38,658 nt of DNA. Origin: Fidelibacterota bacterium (GTDB lineage: Bacteria > Pseudomonadota > Alphaproteobacteria > Rhodospirillales > Rhodospirillaceae). Position numbers and translations under genes: made by a program. Under the pieces are notes generated by a model. It was given only the letters and a program-made list of their open reading frames with translations. It was not told the origin of the DNA and did not search any database. This document shows, piece by piece, positions 23,214-31,286 of this stretch. Location of the stretch: NCBI GenBank assembly GCA_947475295.1, contig CANJLF010000024.1, forward strand, positions 1 to 38,658. Direction: 5' to 3'. Position 1 is the first letter of the stretch. The number at the start of each line of letters is the position of its first letter.

Positions 23214-25649
23214 TTATCCCCCGGTGGCCGCGACCACGCCCGTAATCCCGCGGCCGCCGAAATGCGGCGACCAGCGCGATGTCGTAAAGAAGACTTCGAA
23301 ATCCTCGGCCGAAACAGGCCGGCTGACAAAGTAGCCCTGGCCGGTATCGCAGCCGAGCGCCTGCAAGATCTCCAGCGACGCCCGGTCCTCGATGCCTTCG
23401 GCGGTTACGCGCAGGCCGAGGTTATGGCCCAGCTCGATCGTCGATTTGACCAGAATTTGGTCGCCGCGGCTGTCGGCCAACTTCAGCACAAAGGACTTGT
23501 CGATTTTGATTTCCTGCACCGGCAGGCTCTTGAGATAGGCCAAAGACGAATGCCCGATCCCGTAGTCGTCAATCGACAGGGTCAGGCCCATGCCGCTTAG
23601 GGTCCTTAGAATCTCCTGTGCATGAAGGGGATCTTCCATGATCGCGCTCTCGGTAATCTCGAGGATGAGGCGGCCGGGGCTGACGTCATAGGCCGAGAGC
23701 AGGGCGGTGAGCTCGGCAGGCAGCTGGCGGTTGCCGAGGTCGTGAGCCGAAAGGTTGACCGCGATTTTGACGTTGATACCCTTGTCGGACCAAACGCGCG
23801 ATTGCTTGACGGCGGCGCCCAAAGCCCAGGCGGTGAGCTTTCTGATATTGCCGGTCTGTTCCGCCAGCGGAATGAACAAATCCGGCGCCATGAACCCGCG
23901 CTCGGGGTGATTCCACCGGATCAACGCCTCAACCGTGGTCACAGTCTCGGTGGACAGGTCGACCTTGGGCTGGAAGAAGAACGTGAATTGGCCGTTATCC
24001 AAGCCCTCGCGCAGCTCGCCCATCATCGACAGGCGCTCGGGCCGGTGCGGGTCCAACTGCGGATCGTAGACCGCGTAAGGCCGCCCCAAATTCTTGGCCT
24101 CGTAGATGGCCGTATCGGCGTGCTGCATGAGGGTGCGCGCGGTGGCGCCGTGCTCGGGATAGCGCGCTTCGCCGAGGGTTGCCGTGACGTCGATATTGAA
24201 GCCCGCGACGCTCACCGCTTTTTCGAACAATCCTAGAATGCGTTCCACGACCAGGTCCACGGCCACTGTGTCGTCGGTGTCCAGCGCCAGCGCGAAGATG
24301 TTGCTGGCATGGCGGGCAACCGCATTAGGCTGCGGGACAATCTGACGCAGGGTCTTGCCGATTTTCCGGATGAGTTGATCGCCGGTATCGTGACCAAGTG
24401 TATTGATCAGCTCGGAAAACCGGCCGATCTGCAGAAGAATAACGCTGAAGACCTGGCTGGTTTCCTGACGGGCGATAATCATGTCTGCGACGTGACCTTC
24501 GAACGACATGCGGTTGGGTAAGCCCGACAGTGAATCGTGGCGGGCCTGATGGGCGATGCGGTCCTCGCGTTCGCCGATCCCGGTCATCATCTGATTGAAG
24601 GTTTCCGACAGGCGTCCGAATTCGTCCTGCTGCGTGACGACAATTTTCTCGCTGTAGCGGCCGGCTTGAATGCGGCGCGCAGCCTCATCGAGAACGCGGA
24701 TCGGTTTGGTGACGCTGCGCGCGATAAACACGGCGCCGCCGAACGACACCGCCAGGGCCGAGCCGGCCAAGCCGATCAGCAGAAGAAACAGCGGGCGGTA
24801 CGGTTGCAAGGCAACGTCGAGCGAATATTGCAGCACGATATTGACTTTGGCGGCGCCGCGCGGGCCGATCAGCGGCGCATTCAAAGTCACGTAGTCGCTG
24901 CCGTCCATGGGGACAATCGTCGGGCCGGCGGCTGCGCCGGCTGGTTCTTTCAAGACCGGCAGAAGCACTTCTTTCAGGTGCGGTGAAAGCGTTGTGGCGG
25001 GGGCCTTCCAATTGCCGTCGTCGGCCTGGAACGCGAAGGTGATCTCGACGGGCACCGTCGTCACCCGTTGCAGATCGGCGACATACTGGTTGCCGCTCTC
25101 GATTCCGACGACGATCCACGCGATCGGCAGCGGCGCGAGGACGGGAACCACCACGAGCTCGTAAATCCGGTCATCCAGGACGGTCGTCGCCGTGGCCCGT
25201 CCCTGCTCTTCGGCGGCATCGATCATATCGGTAAAGGGGAACGGCTTATCGGGTGCCGGCGCGACCTCTGATGCGGCGCGCTCGGGGCTGGCGGTGTCGG
25301 CGAGCACGACAGAATCGAGCGACACTAAAAGCATGCGATCGGCCTTGATGCGGTCCATGTGGTTGTGGAGCGCCGAGAGGATGGTCGCGCGATCGTCGGT
25401 GGCGGCGGCTTGGCGGAACCCGAAGTCCGAAGCGAGCAGAGCAGAGCCGCCGGCCAGGGAGTCGGCGGTTTCCGAAAGGCGGCGGTTGAAGATATCGTTG
25501 GTTGCGCTGAGTTGCGCGCGCGCCTGGTCGAAAATGTTGCTTTGAATGGATTTGTAAACCAGCAGGAACGTTACAGCGCTCACGACAAAGAAAAGCATCC
25601 CGAAAAACAGGATGAGTCTGGCTTGAAAATGACGAAAGCTGCGAAACAC
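23214..25649 (-). CDS. Membrane sensor with degenerate GGDEF and intact EAL domain (c-di-GMP phosphodiesterase)
   Basis: This 811-residue protein has an N-terminal helix (~9-30), a large periplasmic region (~31-280) resembling a double-Cache-like sensor, a second helix (~287-310), HAMP (~310-365), GGDEF (~375-530) and EAL (~545-795). The GGDEF signature is replaced: VARHASNIFALAL stands where VARxGGDEFALLL is expected, so cyclase activity is not expected. The EAL domain keeps EALIRW, NLSAHDL, LEITES, IDDYG, KIDKSFV and TAEGIED, the metal- and substrate-binding set, so it should hydrolyse c-di-GMP. The start is a GTG after GAGGT. It lies between a periplasmic copper-type protein and an outer-membrane protein in one operon, suggesting that the periplasmic domain reads an envelope signal. 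Confidence 0.9.
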   Translation of the reverse strand: MFRSFRHFQARLILFFGMLFFVVSAVTFLLVYKSIQSNIFDQARAQLSATNDIFNRRLSETADSLAGGSALLASDFGFRQAAATDDRATILSALHNHMDRIKADRMLLVSLDSVVLADTASPERAASEVAPAPDKPFPFTDMIDAAEEQGRATATTVLDDRIYELVVVPVLAPLPIAWIVVGIESGNQYVADLQRVTTVPVEITFAFQADDGNWKAPATTLSPHLKEVLLPVLKEPAGAAAGPTIVPMDGSDYVTLNAPLIGPRGAAKVNIVLQYSLDVALQPYRPLFLLLIGLAGSALAVSFGGAVFIARSVTKPIRVLDEAARRIQAGRYSEKIVVTQQDEFGRLSETFNQMMTGIGEREDRIAHQARHDSLSGLPNRMSFEGHVADMIIARQETSQVFSVILLQIGRFSELINTLGHDTGDQLIRKIGKTLRQIVPQPNAVARHASNIFALALDTDDTVAVDLVVERILGLFEKAVSVAGFNIDVTATLGEARYPEHGATARTLMQHADTAIYEAKNLGRPYAVYDPQLDPHRPERLSMMGELREGLDNGQFTFFFQPKVDLSTETVTTVEALIRWNHPERGFMAPDLFIPLAEQTGNIRKLTAWALGAAVKQSRVWSDKGINVKIAVNLSAHDLGNRQLPAELTALLSAYDVSPGRLILEITESAIMEDPLHAQEILRTLSGMGLTLSIDDYGIGHSSLAYLKSLPVQEIKIDKSFVLKLADSRGDQILVKSTIELGHNLGLRVTAEGIEDRASLEILQALGCDTGQGYFVSRPVSAEDFEVFFTTSRWSPHFGGRGITGVVAATGG

Positions 25650-25672
25650 GCGCTACCTCGTGAAAGCTGCCT

Positions 25673-26338
25673 TCAATTATAGGTTTCGTCGACGGCCCCG
25701 GGTTTGCGCTGAGTGCGACCGCGTTTCAGTTCGACGGGGATCGTGATGTCGGCTGTGCCGGTGGCGGTGACGTCAATCGTCCGCGTATCGGGTTGGCCGG
25801 CCTTTTGATTAGGGTGCCACACCTTCACAGTGTAAGACCCGGGCGGAAGCTGCCCGATCTTGCCTTCGCCGGTATCGTTGGTGGCCGAAAAGTAAGGCGT
25901 TCCGACGACATAGACGTAGGCCAGCATATTGTCGTGGATGTTGCAGCCCAAGGGCACGATGCCCTCCTTATCGAAGACCACCGGGCTGACGGCCGATCCA
26001 CCGTAAAGCTTCAACTCAAAGGTTTTGGCGGGCGAGAACGAATACACCTGATGGCGAAAGGGGTCGTGATTGGGAAACTCGACCGTTGTCCCGATCTGCA
26101 CCGGCAGAACAAAAGGGACAAACTGCTTCCCCTCCTGGATCATCACGGCTTTGGTTCCGGCTTTGGCCGGAATAGAGGTCTGCCCCGCAGGTGTGGCCGT
26201 CACCACGGCCGCGAGAAGAGGTTCACCGTCAGGGGTGGTCACATGCGCGTTCAGCGACCCGGCCTGGGCCACAGCCGTGAAGGCCAGCGTCCAGATCGCC
26301 GGTAGCGCACGCCAAAAAAAAACCTTCCCCGTTCGCAA
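25673..26338 (-). CDS. Periplasmic cupredoxin-like protein ('methylamine utilization protein' type)
   Basis: After a signal peptide (~6-26, FFWRALPAIWTLAFTAVAQA) comes a cupredoxin-like fold. Candidate type-1 copper ligands are all present: His91 or His96 in NHDPFRHQVYSF, Cys132 and His135 in GCNIHDNM, and Met138. A second beta domain follows (PPGSYTVKVWHPNQKAG). Proteins like this are often labelled methylamine-utilisation proteins, but no mau genes are here. It opens a four-gene operon, 23 bases before the GGDEF/EAL gene. The start is uncertain: TTG at 26338 gives this frame. ATG at 26371 has a better ribosome-binding site (AGGGG) but is out of frame unless the run of nine A (26315-26323) were ten. 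Confidence 0.85.
   Translation of the reverse strand: MRTGKVFFWRALPAIWTLAFTAVAQAGSLNAHVTTPDGEPLLAAVVTATPAGQTSIPAKAGTKAVMIQEGKQFVPFVLPVQIGTTVEFPNHDPFRHQVYSFSPAKTFELKLYGGSAVSPVVFDKEGIVPLGCNIHDNMLAYVYVVGTPYFSATNDTGEGKIGQLPPGSYTVKVWHPNQKAGQPDTRTIDVTATGTADITIPVELKRGRTQRKPGAVDETYN
26315..26323 (-). repeat. Nine-base homopolymer in the signal-peptide codons
   Basis: Nine consecutive A (T on the coding strand) lie inside codons 6-9 of the cupredoxin gene. One added base would join a well-placed upstream ATG (26371, AGGGG ribosome-binding site) to the reading frame. It could be a slippage site or a sequencing error. Confidence 0.5.
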
Positions 26339-26493
26339 GGACTAGTGCCCCCTATTGATTTAATTGCCATTATTGCCCCTGTGGGGTGCAAAAACCAGTG
26401 CCGATGGGTGCATTTTCGGGATTACTTTCCCAAAAAATCCCTTTTTCGGTAATGACTTGGTCCGGATCGCCGAGGTTGGGCGGAATCGGCCGC

Positions 26494-28257
26494 TTAAGGG
26501 GAGGGGATCGGGGTCTTGCCGATCTGGGTGTATTCCAGGGGGCCTTTAACGGCTTTGATCTTGGGGGTCCAGTCCAGCTTGAAAAGCTGGGCTTCAGTGT
26601 CGCCGCCCTTCAACTTCCTTTTGCCCATGTCCTGGAAGCGGAACGCCGGACCGACGCTGCGGTTTTTGGCCTCCTCGCTGCAGAAGATTTGGCTGTCGCC
26701 GGCGGCGGAGCAGACGCCGTTGAGGATGCCTAAGGCCGGGCCGTAGTATTCGCCTTCCTCAAAGCTGGCTTCGCCGGTGTGGATGCCAAGCCGCATGATC
26801 AACGGCGCGTCCGGGTTGTCGCGCGCATAGGCCGTGCCTTCCTGCTGGATCTCGATGGCGGCGCGGGCGGCGGCGGCGGCGTCGGGGAAGGTCAGCAGCA
26901 TGCCGTCGCCGGTATGCTTGACCTCGGCGCCGCGGAAGTTCTTCGCCGCCATGCGGACGGCGGCATTGTGCGCGCGCACCACGCGCTGCGCGGCCGAATT
27001 GCCCAGCTTGCTGGTCAGCGCTGTTGAGCCGACGATGTCCGTCAACAGGAAAGTGACCTTCTTGATCTCGGCGCCGCGTACGGTAGGGTCGGCCCATTGC
27101 TGGATCAAATCCGGCAGGGCGGGCAGCGCGGCATTGGTAATGCCGTCGATCATCGCCGTCATGGCGGTGCGGCCGGCGTCAATGAGCTGGCGGAAGCGCG
27201 GACGCTGGGCGGAGATCTCAAGCCGCTGGGCGAAGGCATCGGCGATGGAGGCGTTAGTGCCGGTATGCTCAAGGACCTTGCGCAGCAGATCGAATTTGAC
27301 GCTGTCGGGAAAGGCCCCGCGTTCGGCCAGGGCCGCGGCGGCTCCGCCGAGATAAAGGTTCAATCCGACCCGTTCGAAGGCTTGTAATTGCGGGCGTGTC
27401 GCCATCAGGGCGCCCATGCAGCCGTCGGCGAAGGCGATCAGTTGCGCGCGTTCCTTTTCAAGCAGTGAGTCGATGACCGCCGCTGCGCTGTCGAGCAGGT
27501 TTTCCGGCGCGGGCTCCGCGGCGGGCGGCGGCGCGGCGCCCTCTGCCGCCTGCGCCGTAGCGCCGATCTGAAAAGAGGTCTGTTCGCCCTGATCAGCGTT
27601 GGTCTCCATGCGCTGGACCGGTGCGCTTGCGGTCTCGCCTTCAAGGGCCGTCGGCGGTCCGGCTTCGCTCAGAGCCGTGGGCGCTTCCACCGGATCCGCG
27701 TCCACCGGCGGCCGCCATTTGGGCGCGACCTCCCGCACACCGTGGATCAAGGCATCAATGGCGCGGCGCTGGGATTCCGGGCTTTTGCCGCGCCACAAAA
27801 TCCACTCGACCGGAATATAAATCTTCACCAGCGCCAATCCAGCCATGAGCACGGTGGCGGCGAAGGTAAACAGCAGCAGCATATTGAAAGAGTTTCCTGC
27901 GGCAGCGCCGGATTCACGGAACGACGACAGTGCGATCGCCATGATCATCGTGACAATCGCGCCGATGCCGAAGGAATTGAGCCCGACCATGAACACTCGC
28001 GAGGTGATGTCCGTGTCCGTGGAAGGTCCCTTGGTCTCGGGCGGCGCAGTTCCGTACTGGGCAATGACGCGGATGGTGATCCGCTCTAGTTCCGGCTCCA
28101 GATTTTCTTCAAGGACCTGGGTCGGCCGGCCGCTGTCCGCTTCGAGGGAGCGGGCGAGCTCCACGGCCTGATTCTGCTCGCCCTGACTGAGACGGGCATG
28201 CAAGGCCCACCGCCCCAGTTTGACGAGATATACCTCGTAGTGGGTGATCGCCTTCAT
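26494..28257 (-). CDS. Membrane class III adenylate/guanylate cyclase homologue
   Basis: The 587-residue protein has a soluble N-terminal part, two transmembrane helices (~88-112 and ~122-150), an Ala/Pro-rich linker (~190-260), a helical region and a C-terminal class III cyclase domain (~400-560). The two metal-binding aspartates are present: Asp407 in LLTDIVGST and Asp451 in HTGDGMLLTF. Lys447 is a plausible base-selecting residue. The segment expected to supply the transition-state Asn and Arg (VNxAAR) reads LGILNGV, so both appear replaced. Catalysis may therefore be weak or lost, or residues may be shifted. It follows sapC on the same strand with a repeat arm between, and lies near a cyclic-nucleotide-binding protein gene. 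Confidence 0.88.
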   Translation of the reverse strand: MKAITHYEVYLVKLGRWALHARLSQGEQNQAVELARSLEADSGRPTQVLEENLEPELERITIRVIAQYGTAPPETKGPSTDTDITSRVFMVGLNSFGIGAIVTMIMAIALSSFRESGAAAGNSFNMLLLFTFAATVLMAGLALVKIYIPVEWILWRGKSPESQRRAIDALIHGVREVAPKWRPPVDADPVEAPTALSEAGPPTALEGETASAPVQRMETNADQGEQTSFQIGATAQAAEGAAPPPAAEPAPENLLDSAAAVIDSLLEKERAQLIAFADGCMGALMATRPQLQAFERVGLNLYLGGAAAALAERGAFPDSVKFDLLRKVLEHTGTNASIADAFAQRLEISAQRPRFRQLIDAGRTAMTAMIDGITNAALPALPDLIQQWADPTVRGAEIKKVTFLLTDIVGSTALTSKLGNSAAQRVVRAHNAAVRMAAKNFRGAEVKHTGDGMLLTFPDAAAAARAAIEIQQEGTAYARDNPDAPLIMRLGIHTGEASFEEGEYYGPALGILNGVCSAAGDSQIFCSEEAKNRSVGPAFRFQDMGKRKLKGGDTEAQLFKLDWTPKIKAVKGPLEYTQIGKTPIPSP

Positions 28258-28286
28258 GTGATCACAACCGCCCCCGCGGTTACCGT

Positions 28287-28311
28287 GATGCGAATATTAG
28301 AATCGGACCAC
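28287..28311 (-). repeat. Solo arm of the ATTCGC palindromic repeat upstream of the cyclase gene
   Basis: Read on the minus strand, this 25-base stretch matches 24 of 25 positions of the left arm of palindrome unit A (12294-12318); the core reads GATTCTAATATTCGCATC. It lies 30 bases before the cyclase start, between sapC and the cyclase gene, and no second arm is visible nearby. It shows that the motif exists as a dispersed element. Confidence 0.75.
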
Positions 28312-28336
28312 GCGCGTTTGAGACCCCGCCGGCCCT

Positions 28337-29086
28337 TTAGCCAAGCATTCCTTTTTTGGCGAGCAAAACTTCCCAATTGTTCATCGACTGCAGCAGGAAA
28401 TAGATCGGATGCAGGAAGCCGATTTTACGCCATTCCAGGAATGTTTCATCCGGCAAGGCCTTGAACTTTTCTTCGTCGACGCGGTTGAACGAGCCCAACT
28501 GCACCTTCTGTCCGGGCGTCGGCTCGATTTCAAGCGTACAATTGACAACGATGTCGGCCTTCCTGAGGGCTTCGGAGAATTCGCGCGTGAACAAGAAGGC
28601 GTTGTGGAACTGATTACAAAAATCCATCGCCTGAGTCACCACTTCGGTTTCCTTGCCGTCGGGGTGGAACAGAGGCCGGGCGCCTGGCTTGTCCGAGGTC
28701 GCGTCAGTATCAATGCCGAGCGTCAGGCGGTTGTCGTCGCCGCCCAGTAAAATGAACGGATAGCGGCGGATATAGGCCGGCACATAAGTGCCCCGGTCCC
28801 ATTGTCCTTCGGGCGAGACGAAGAGGTTCTGTCCAGGTTCCAATCCCAACGCCGCCGTCGGGACGAGGTCATCACCGAGCAACAGAATGGGATAGTGGCG
28901 CGAGACCATGGCGAACTCGGGCACGGTCAGCGGAATGGTGTTGCCCTGTGTGGCGTAATCAAAAAGCTCCGCGGGCCGGATTTTGAAATCCTTATGAAGC
29001 TCGGCGTTCAGGGGCGCGATGCTGCCATAGTACAGCGGCGCAACTTGGCTCTGGCGCGATTCCTGCGCGGCGGACGTATCGGTCAC
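28337..29086 (-). CDS. SapC family protein
   Basis: The 249-residue protein matches the SapC family (PF07277): PLYYGSIAPLNAELHKDFKIRP, VPEFAMVSRHYPILL, GLEPGQNLFVSPEGQWDRGTYVPAYIRRYPF and the C-terminal FLEWRKIGFLHPIYFLLQSMNNWEVLL. The name comes from an association with antimicrobial-peptide resistance and S-layer loci, but the function is not established and there is no transmembrane segment. I chose the GTG at 29086, preceded by GAAGGA, because the family starts near this point; the frame stays open to 29161. The neighbours, a DNA glycosylase gene and a cyclase gene, give no clear functional link. Confidence 0.87.
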   Translation of the reverse strand: MTDTSAAQESRQSQVAPLYYGSIAPLNAELHKDFKIRPAELFDYATQGNTIPLTVPEFAMVSRHYPILLLGDDLVPTAALGLEPGQNLFVSPEGQWDRGTYVPAYIRRYPFILLGGDDNRLTLGIDTDATSDKPGARPLFHPDGKETEVVTQAMDFCNQFHNAFLFTREFSEALRKADIVVNCTLEIEPTPGQKVQLGSFNRVDEEKFKALPDETFLEWRKIGFLHPIYFLLQSMNNWEVLLAKKGMLG

Positions 29087-29232
29087 GATTCTCAATCCTT
29101 CGGTTAAACGACTGGGGTCTTGGATGGGCAGGGAGAATAGGGCTGGGACCGTCAAACGCAAAGCGCGTTTTCGGGGAGCGCTGGGGGGTCAAAAACCCCG
29201 GAAAACCGCCATTTTTTAGCCCCATTAGGGCA

Positions 29233-29889
29233 TCATTTTTGCCGCGGCCGGGCTTTGTCCGGGGCGGTCTTGGGGCGGGCGGTGCCGTAATAGCGCCAGA
29301 GCAGCAGCGAGGCGCTGGAGCGGTAGGGCCGCCAGCCTTCGCCGAGGCCGTGCAATTCCTTGGGCGTCGGCCTCGCCGCCAATTTGTGAAGCATCTGAAC
29401 GGCGACCTGGAGCGCGAGATCGCCCACGGGCCAAACATCCGGCCGGCCCATGCCGAACATGAGATAGATATCCGCCGTCCACGCGCCGATGCCCTTGAAG
29501 GCCATCAAGGTCGCGCGCACGGTTTCGTCGTCGGCGCGTTCCAGCGCCTTCAGGTTCAAGGTGCCGGCGTCGACGGCTTCGGCGAGGCCCAGAGCATACC
29601 GCGCCTTCTGACCACTGAAGCCGCTGGCCCGCATGCCGGCTTCGCCGAGTTTCAGGAGTCTTGCGGCGGTCACGCGGCCGCCGGCATTGCGCTTCAGCTT
29701 GGCCCAGATCGCGGCCCCCGCCGCCGTCGAAACCTGCTGATCGCCGATGATGCGGATCAAGGTCGCAAAGCCCGCGCCAACCACGCGCGGCTCCGGCAGA
29801 CCGGCGAATTTGATGGCCTGGGAAATGCGCTTGTCCCGGCGCCGCAGCACGCCGAGATGGCGTTTTATTTCATCGGCGGTGCTGACCAT
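29233..29889 (-). CDS. DNA-3-methyladenine glycosylase, AlkA-type (HhH-GPD)
   Basis: This base-excision repair glycosylase removes alkylated bases. The helix-hairpin-helix FKGIGAWTADIYLMFGMG is followed by PVGDLAL, where the Asp is the catalytic residue of the HhH-GPD superfamily. The upstream VVGAGFATLIRIIGDQQVSTAAG matches the QQ-x-S element of AlkA-like enzymes. Length is 218 residues, without the N-terminal Ada-like domain, as in short bacterial forms. ATG at 29889 is preferred; a TTG at 29925 would overlap yaaA. It starts eight bases after the yaaA stop, in a three-gene operon. Confidence 0.9.
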   Translation of the reverse strand: MVSTADEIKRHLGVLRRRDKRISQAIKFAGLPEPRVVGAGFATLIRIIGDQQVSTAAGAAIWAKLKRNAGGRVTAARLLKLGEAGMRASGFSGQKARYALGLAEAVDAGTLNLKALERADDETVRATLMAFKGIGAWTADIYLMFGMGRPDVWPVGDLALQVAVQMLHKLAARPTPKELHGLGEGWRPYRSSASLLLWRYYGTARPKTAPDKARPRQK

Positions 29890-29897
29890 GAAGGCGC

Positions 29898-30671
29898 CTA
29901 TTTTATGTTCCGGCTGAAAACCCAAACCGTATCGCTTGAGGAAGCGCGGTCGAAGGCGTAGCCGGCGACGTCGAAGTTTTTGAGATCGGCAGGATTGCTC
30001 AAACGGTTTTGCACGATGTAGCGGGCCATCATGCCGCGGGCTTTCTTGGCGAGGAAACTGACCACCGCCGCCTTGCCGCCCTTGATCTCTTTGAAGGTCG
30101 CCTGAATAACCGGCGCTTGCAGCGCCTTTTCATCCACGGCACCCCAATATTCCTGCGAGGCGAGGTTGATGATGGTCGGATTTTTCAGCTTGGCGGCCAC
30201 GGCAATGACATGCGCGGTGAGCGGCGCCCGCCAGAAAGTGTAGAGGTCTTTGCCGCGCGCGGTCTTGACCTTAGAGCCCATCTCCAAACGATAGGGCTGC
30301 ATGGCGTCCAGAGGGCGCAGCAGGCCGTAGAGGCCGGATATGATGGCGACATGCTCTTGCGCAAAGGCGAGGTCCTCGGGCCCCAAGCTTTTGGCGTCGA
30401 AGCCCATATAGACGTCGCCGGCAAAGGCGTAGACGGCGGGCTTGGTCGCAAAGGCGTTAGCCGGATCGAAACTCTGGAACCGCTGGTAATTCAAATCCGC
30501 CAGGGCCGGGCTCAAGTCCATAAGACGGCGCAGATCGGCGCGCGTGAGTTTTTTGGCCCGCGCCGCGAGGACAGCCGCGTCTTCCAAAAGCGCCGGCGTG
30601 CTGGCTTTTACGAATGACGGCGCGGGACCGAAATCCAGTTTTTTGGCGGGCGAGAGCAGGGCGAGAAGCAC
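29898..30671 (-). CDS. yaaA: Peroxide stress protein YaaA (DUF328/UPF0246)
   Basis: YaaA lowers intracellular free iron and limits Fenton damage during peroxide stress. The 257 residues show the family pattern LLSPAKKLDF at the start, FNGDVY-like AFAGDVYMGFDA, SGLYGLLRPLDAMQPYRLEMGSK, INLASQEYW and a KARGMMARYIVQNR block near the end. The start is a GTG directly abutting the stop of the upstream cyclic-nucleotide-binding protein gene (TAAGTG), so translation is coupled. A DNA glycosylase gene follows at once, giving the operon a stress and repair flavour. Confidence 0.94.
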   Translation of the reverse strand: MLLALLSPAKKLDFGPAPSFVKASTPALLEDAAVLAARAKKLTRADLRRLMDLSPALADLNYQRFQSFDPANAFATKPAVYAFAGDVYMGFDAKSLGPEDLAFAQEHVAIISGLYGLLRPLDAMQPYRLEMGSKVKTARGKDLYTFWRAPLTAHVIAVAAKLKNPTIINLASQEYWGAVDEKALQAPVIQATFKEIKGGKAAVVSFLAKKARGMMARYIVQNRLSNPADLKNFDVAGYAFDRASSSDTVWVFSRNIK

Positions 30672-31235
30672 TTAGGGCGCGCCGCCGTCTTTTCCGCGTG
30701 GGCCTGAAGGATCGGCGGCCGCGGCGGCAGCCGGGGCCGGGGTCTCGGCCGGTGCGGGCTCTTTTTCGATCTGCGCGGCCTTCAGATCGTTGAGCAGTTT
30801 TTCCGCCACCGTATTGGTCGTGGCGTAGCGCTCGTTCACGCGGCTGAGATTGTTGATCAGGATCGCGATCAGCGCGCGCACAAAGGGATCGCAGGCGCCG
30901 ATCTTCTGCTGGATAGTGCTTTTGGAAATACGCACCACGACGCAGGGCTCAAGGGCGATGGTGGTAGCGCTGCGCCGCTCGCCGGTGATTGCCGCCATCT
31001 CGCCGAACATGGCGCCCTTTTCCAGCACCGCGAGACGCACCGGTTTGCCCTCAGTGGTCTTGAAGACGCCGATGCGCCCCGATTCCAGAACATAGGCGTC
31101 GGTGCCGTCATGACCTTCGCGGAAGATCACCTTGTCCTTTTCATAGGGCACGCGCTTGAGCAGCTCACCTTGCTTGGCGCGGAAACTGGTCGCGGTTTCC
31201 GCTTCGTGCTGGGAGGCAGTGCCGAATGTGGTCAT
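30672..31235 (-). CDS. Cyclic nucleotide-binding domain protein
   Basis: The 187-residue protein is one CNB domain (~25-140) with an Ala/Pro-rich tail. The phosphate-binding cassette reads MFGEMAAITGERRSATTIA, with the Glu and Arg that contact cyclic nucleotide phosphate and ribose in place. No helix-turn-helix follows, so it is not a CRP-type transcription factor; it may bind cAMP or cGMP and act through a partner. It leads a tight operon with yaaA and the DNA glycosylase gene. A membrane cyclase homologue lies 2.4 kb downstream on the same strand. The ATG has only a weak ribosome-binding site. Confidence 0.88.
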   Translation of the reverse strand: MTTFGTASQHEAETATSFRAKQGELLKRVPYEKDKVIFREGHDGTDAYVLESGRIGVFKTTEGKPVRLAVLEKGAMFGEMAAITGERRSATTIALEPCVVVRISKSTIQQKIGACDPFVRALIAILINNLSRVNERYATTNTVAEKLLNDLKAAQIEKEPAPAETPAPAAAAAADPSGPRGKDGGAP

Positions 31236-31254
31236 GGCCGTTTGAGCCCAAATG

Positions 31255-31286
31255 AGAAAGCCAAATTAGAAAGCCAAATTAGAAAG
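31255..31286. repeat. 13-bp tandem repeat (about 2.5 copies)
   Basis: AGAAAGCCAAATT occurs at 31255-31267 and 31268-31280 and begins again at 31281. The repeat covers the stop codon of the lipoprotein gene and the gap before the CNB gene. Replication slippage is the likely origin. Confidence 0.7.

Noticed and set aside
25673-26338. Methylamine utilisation locus
   Set aside because: Only the label of the cupredoxin family suggests it; no methylamine dehydrogenase or maturation genes are present.
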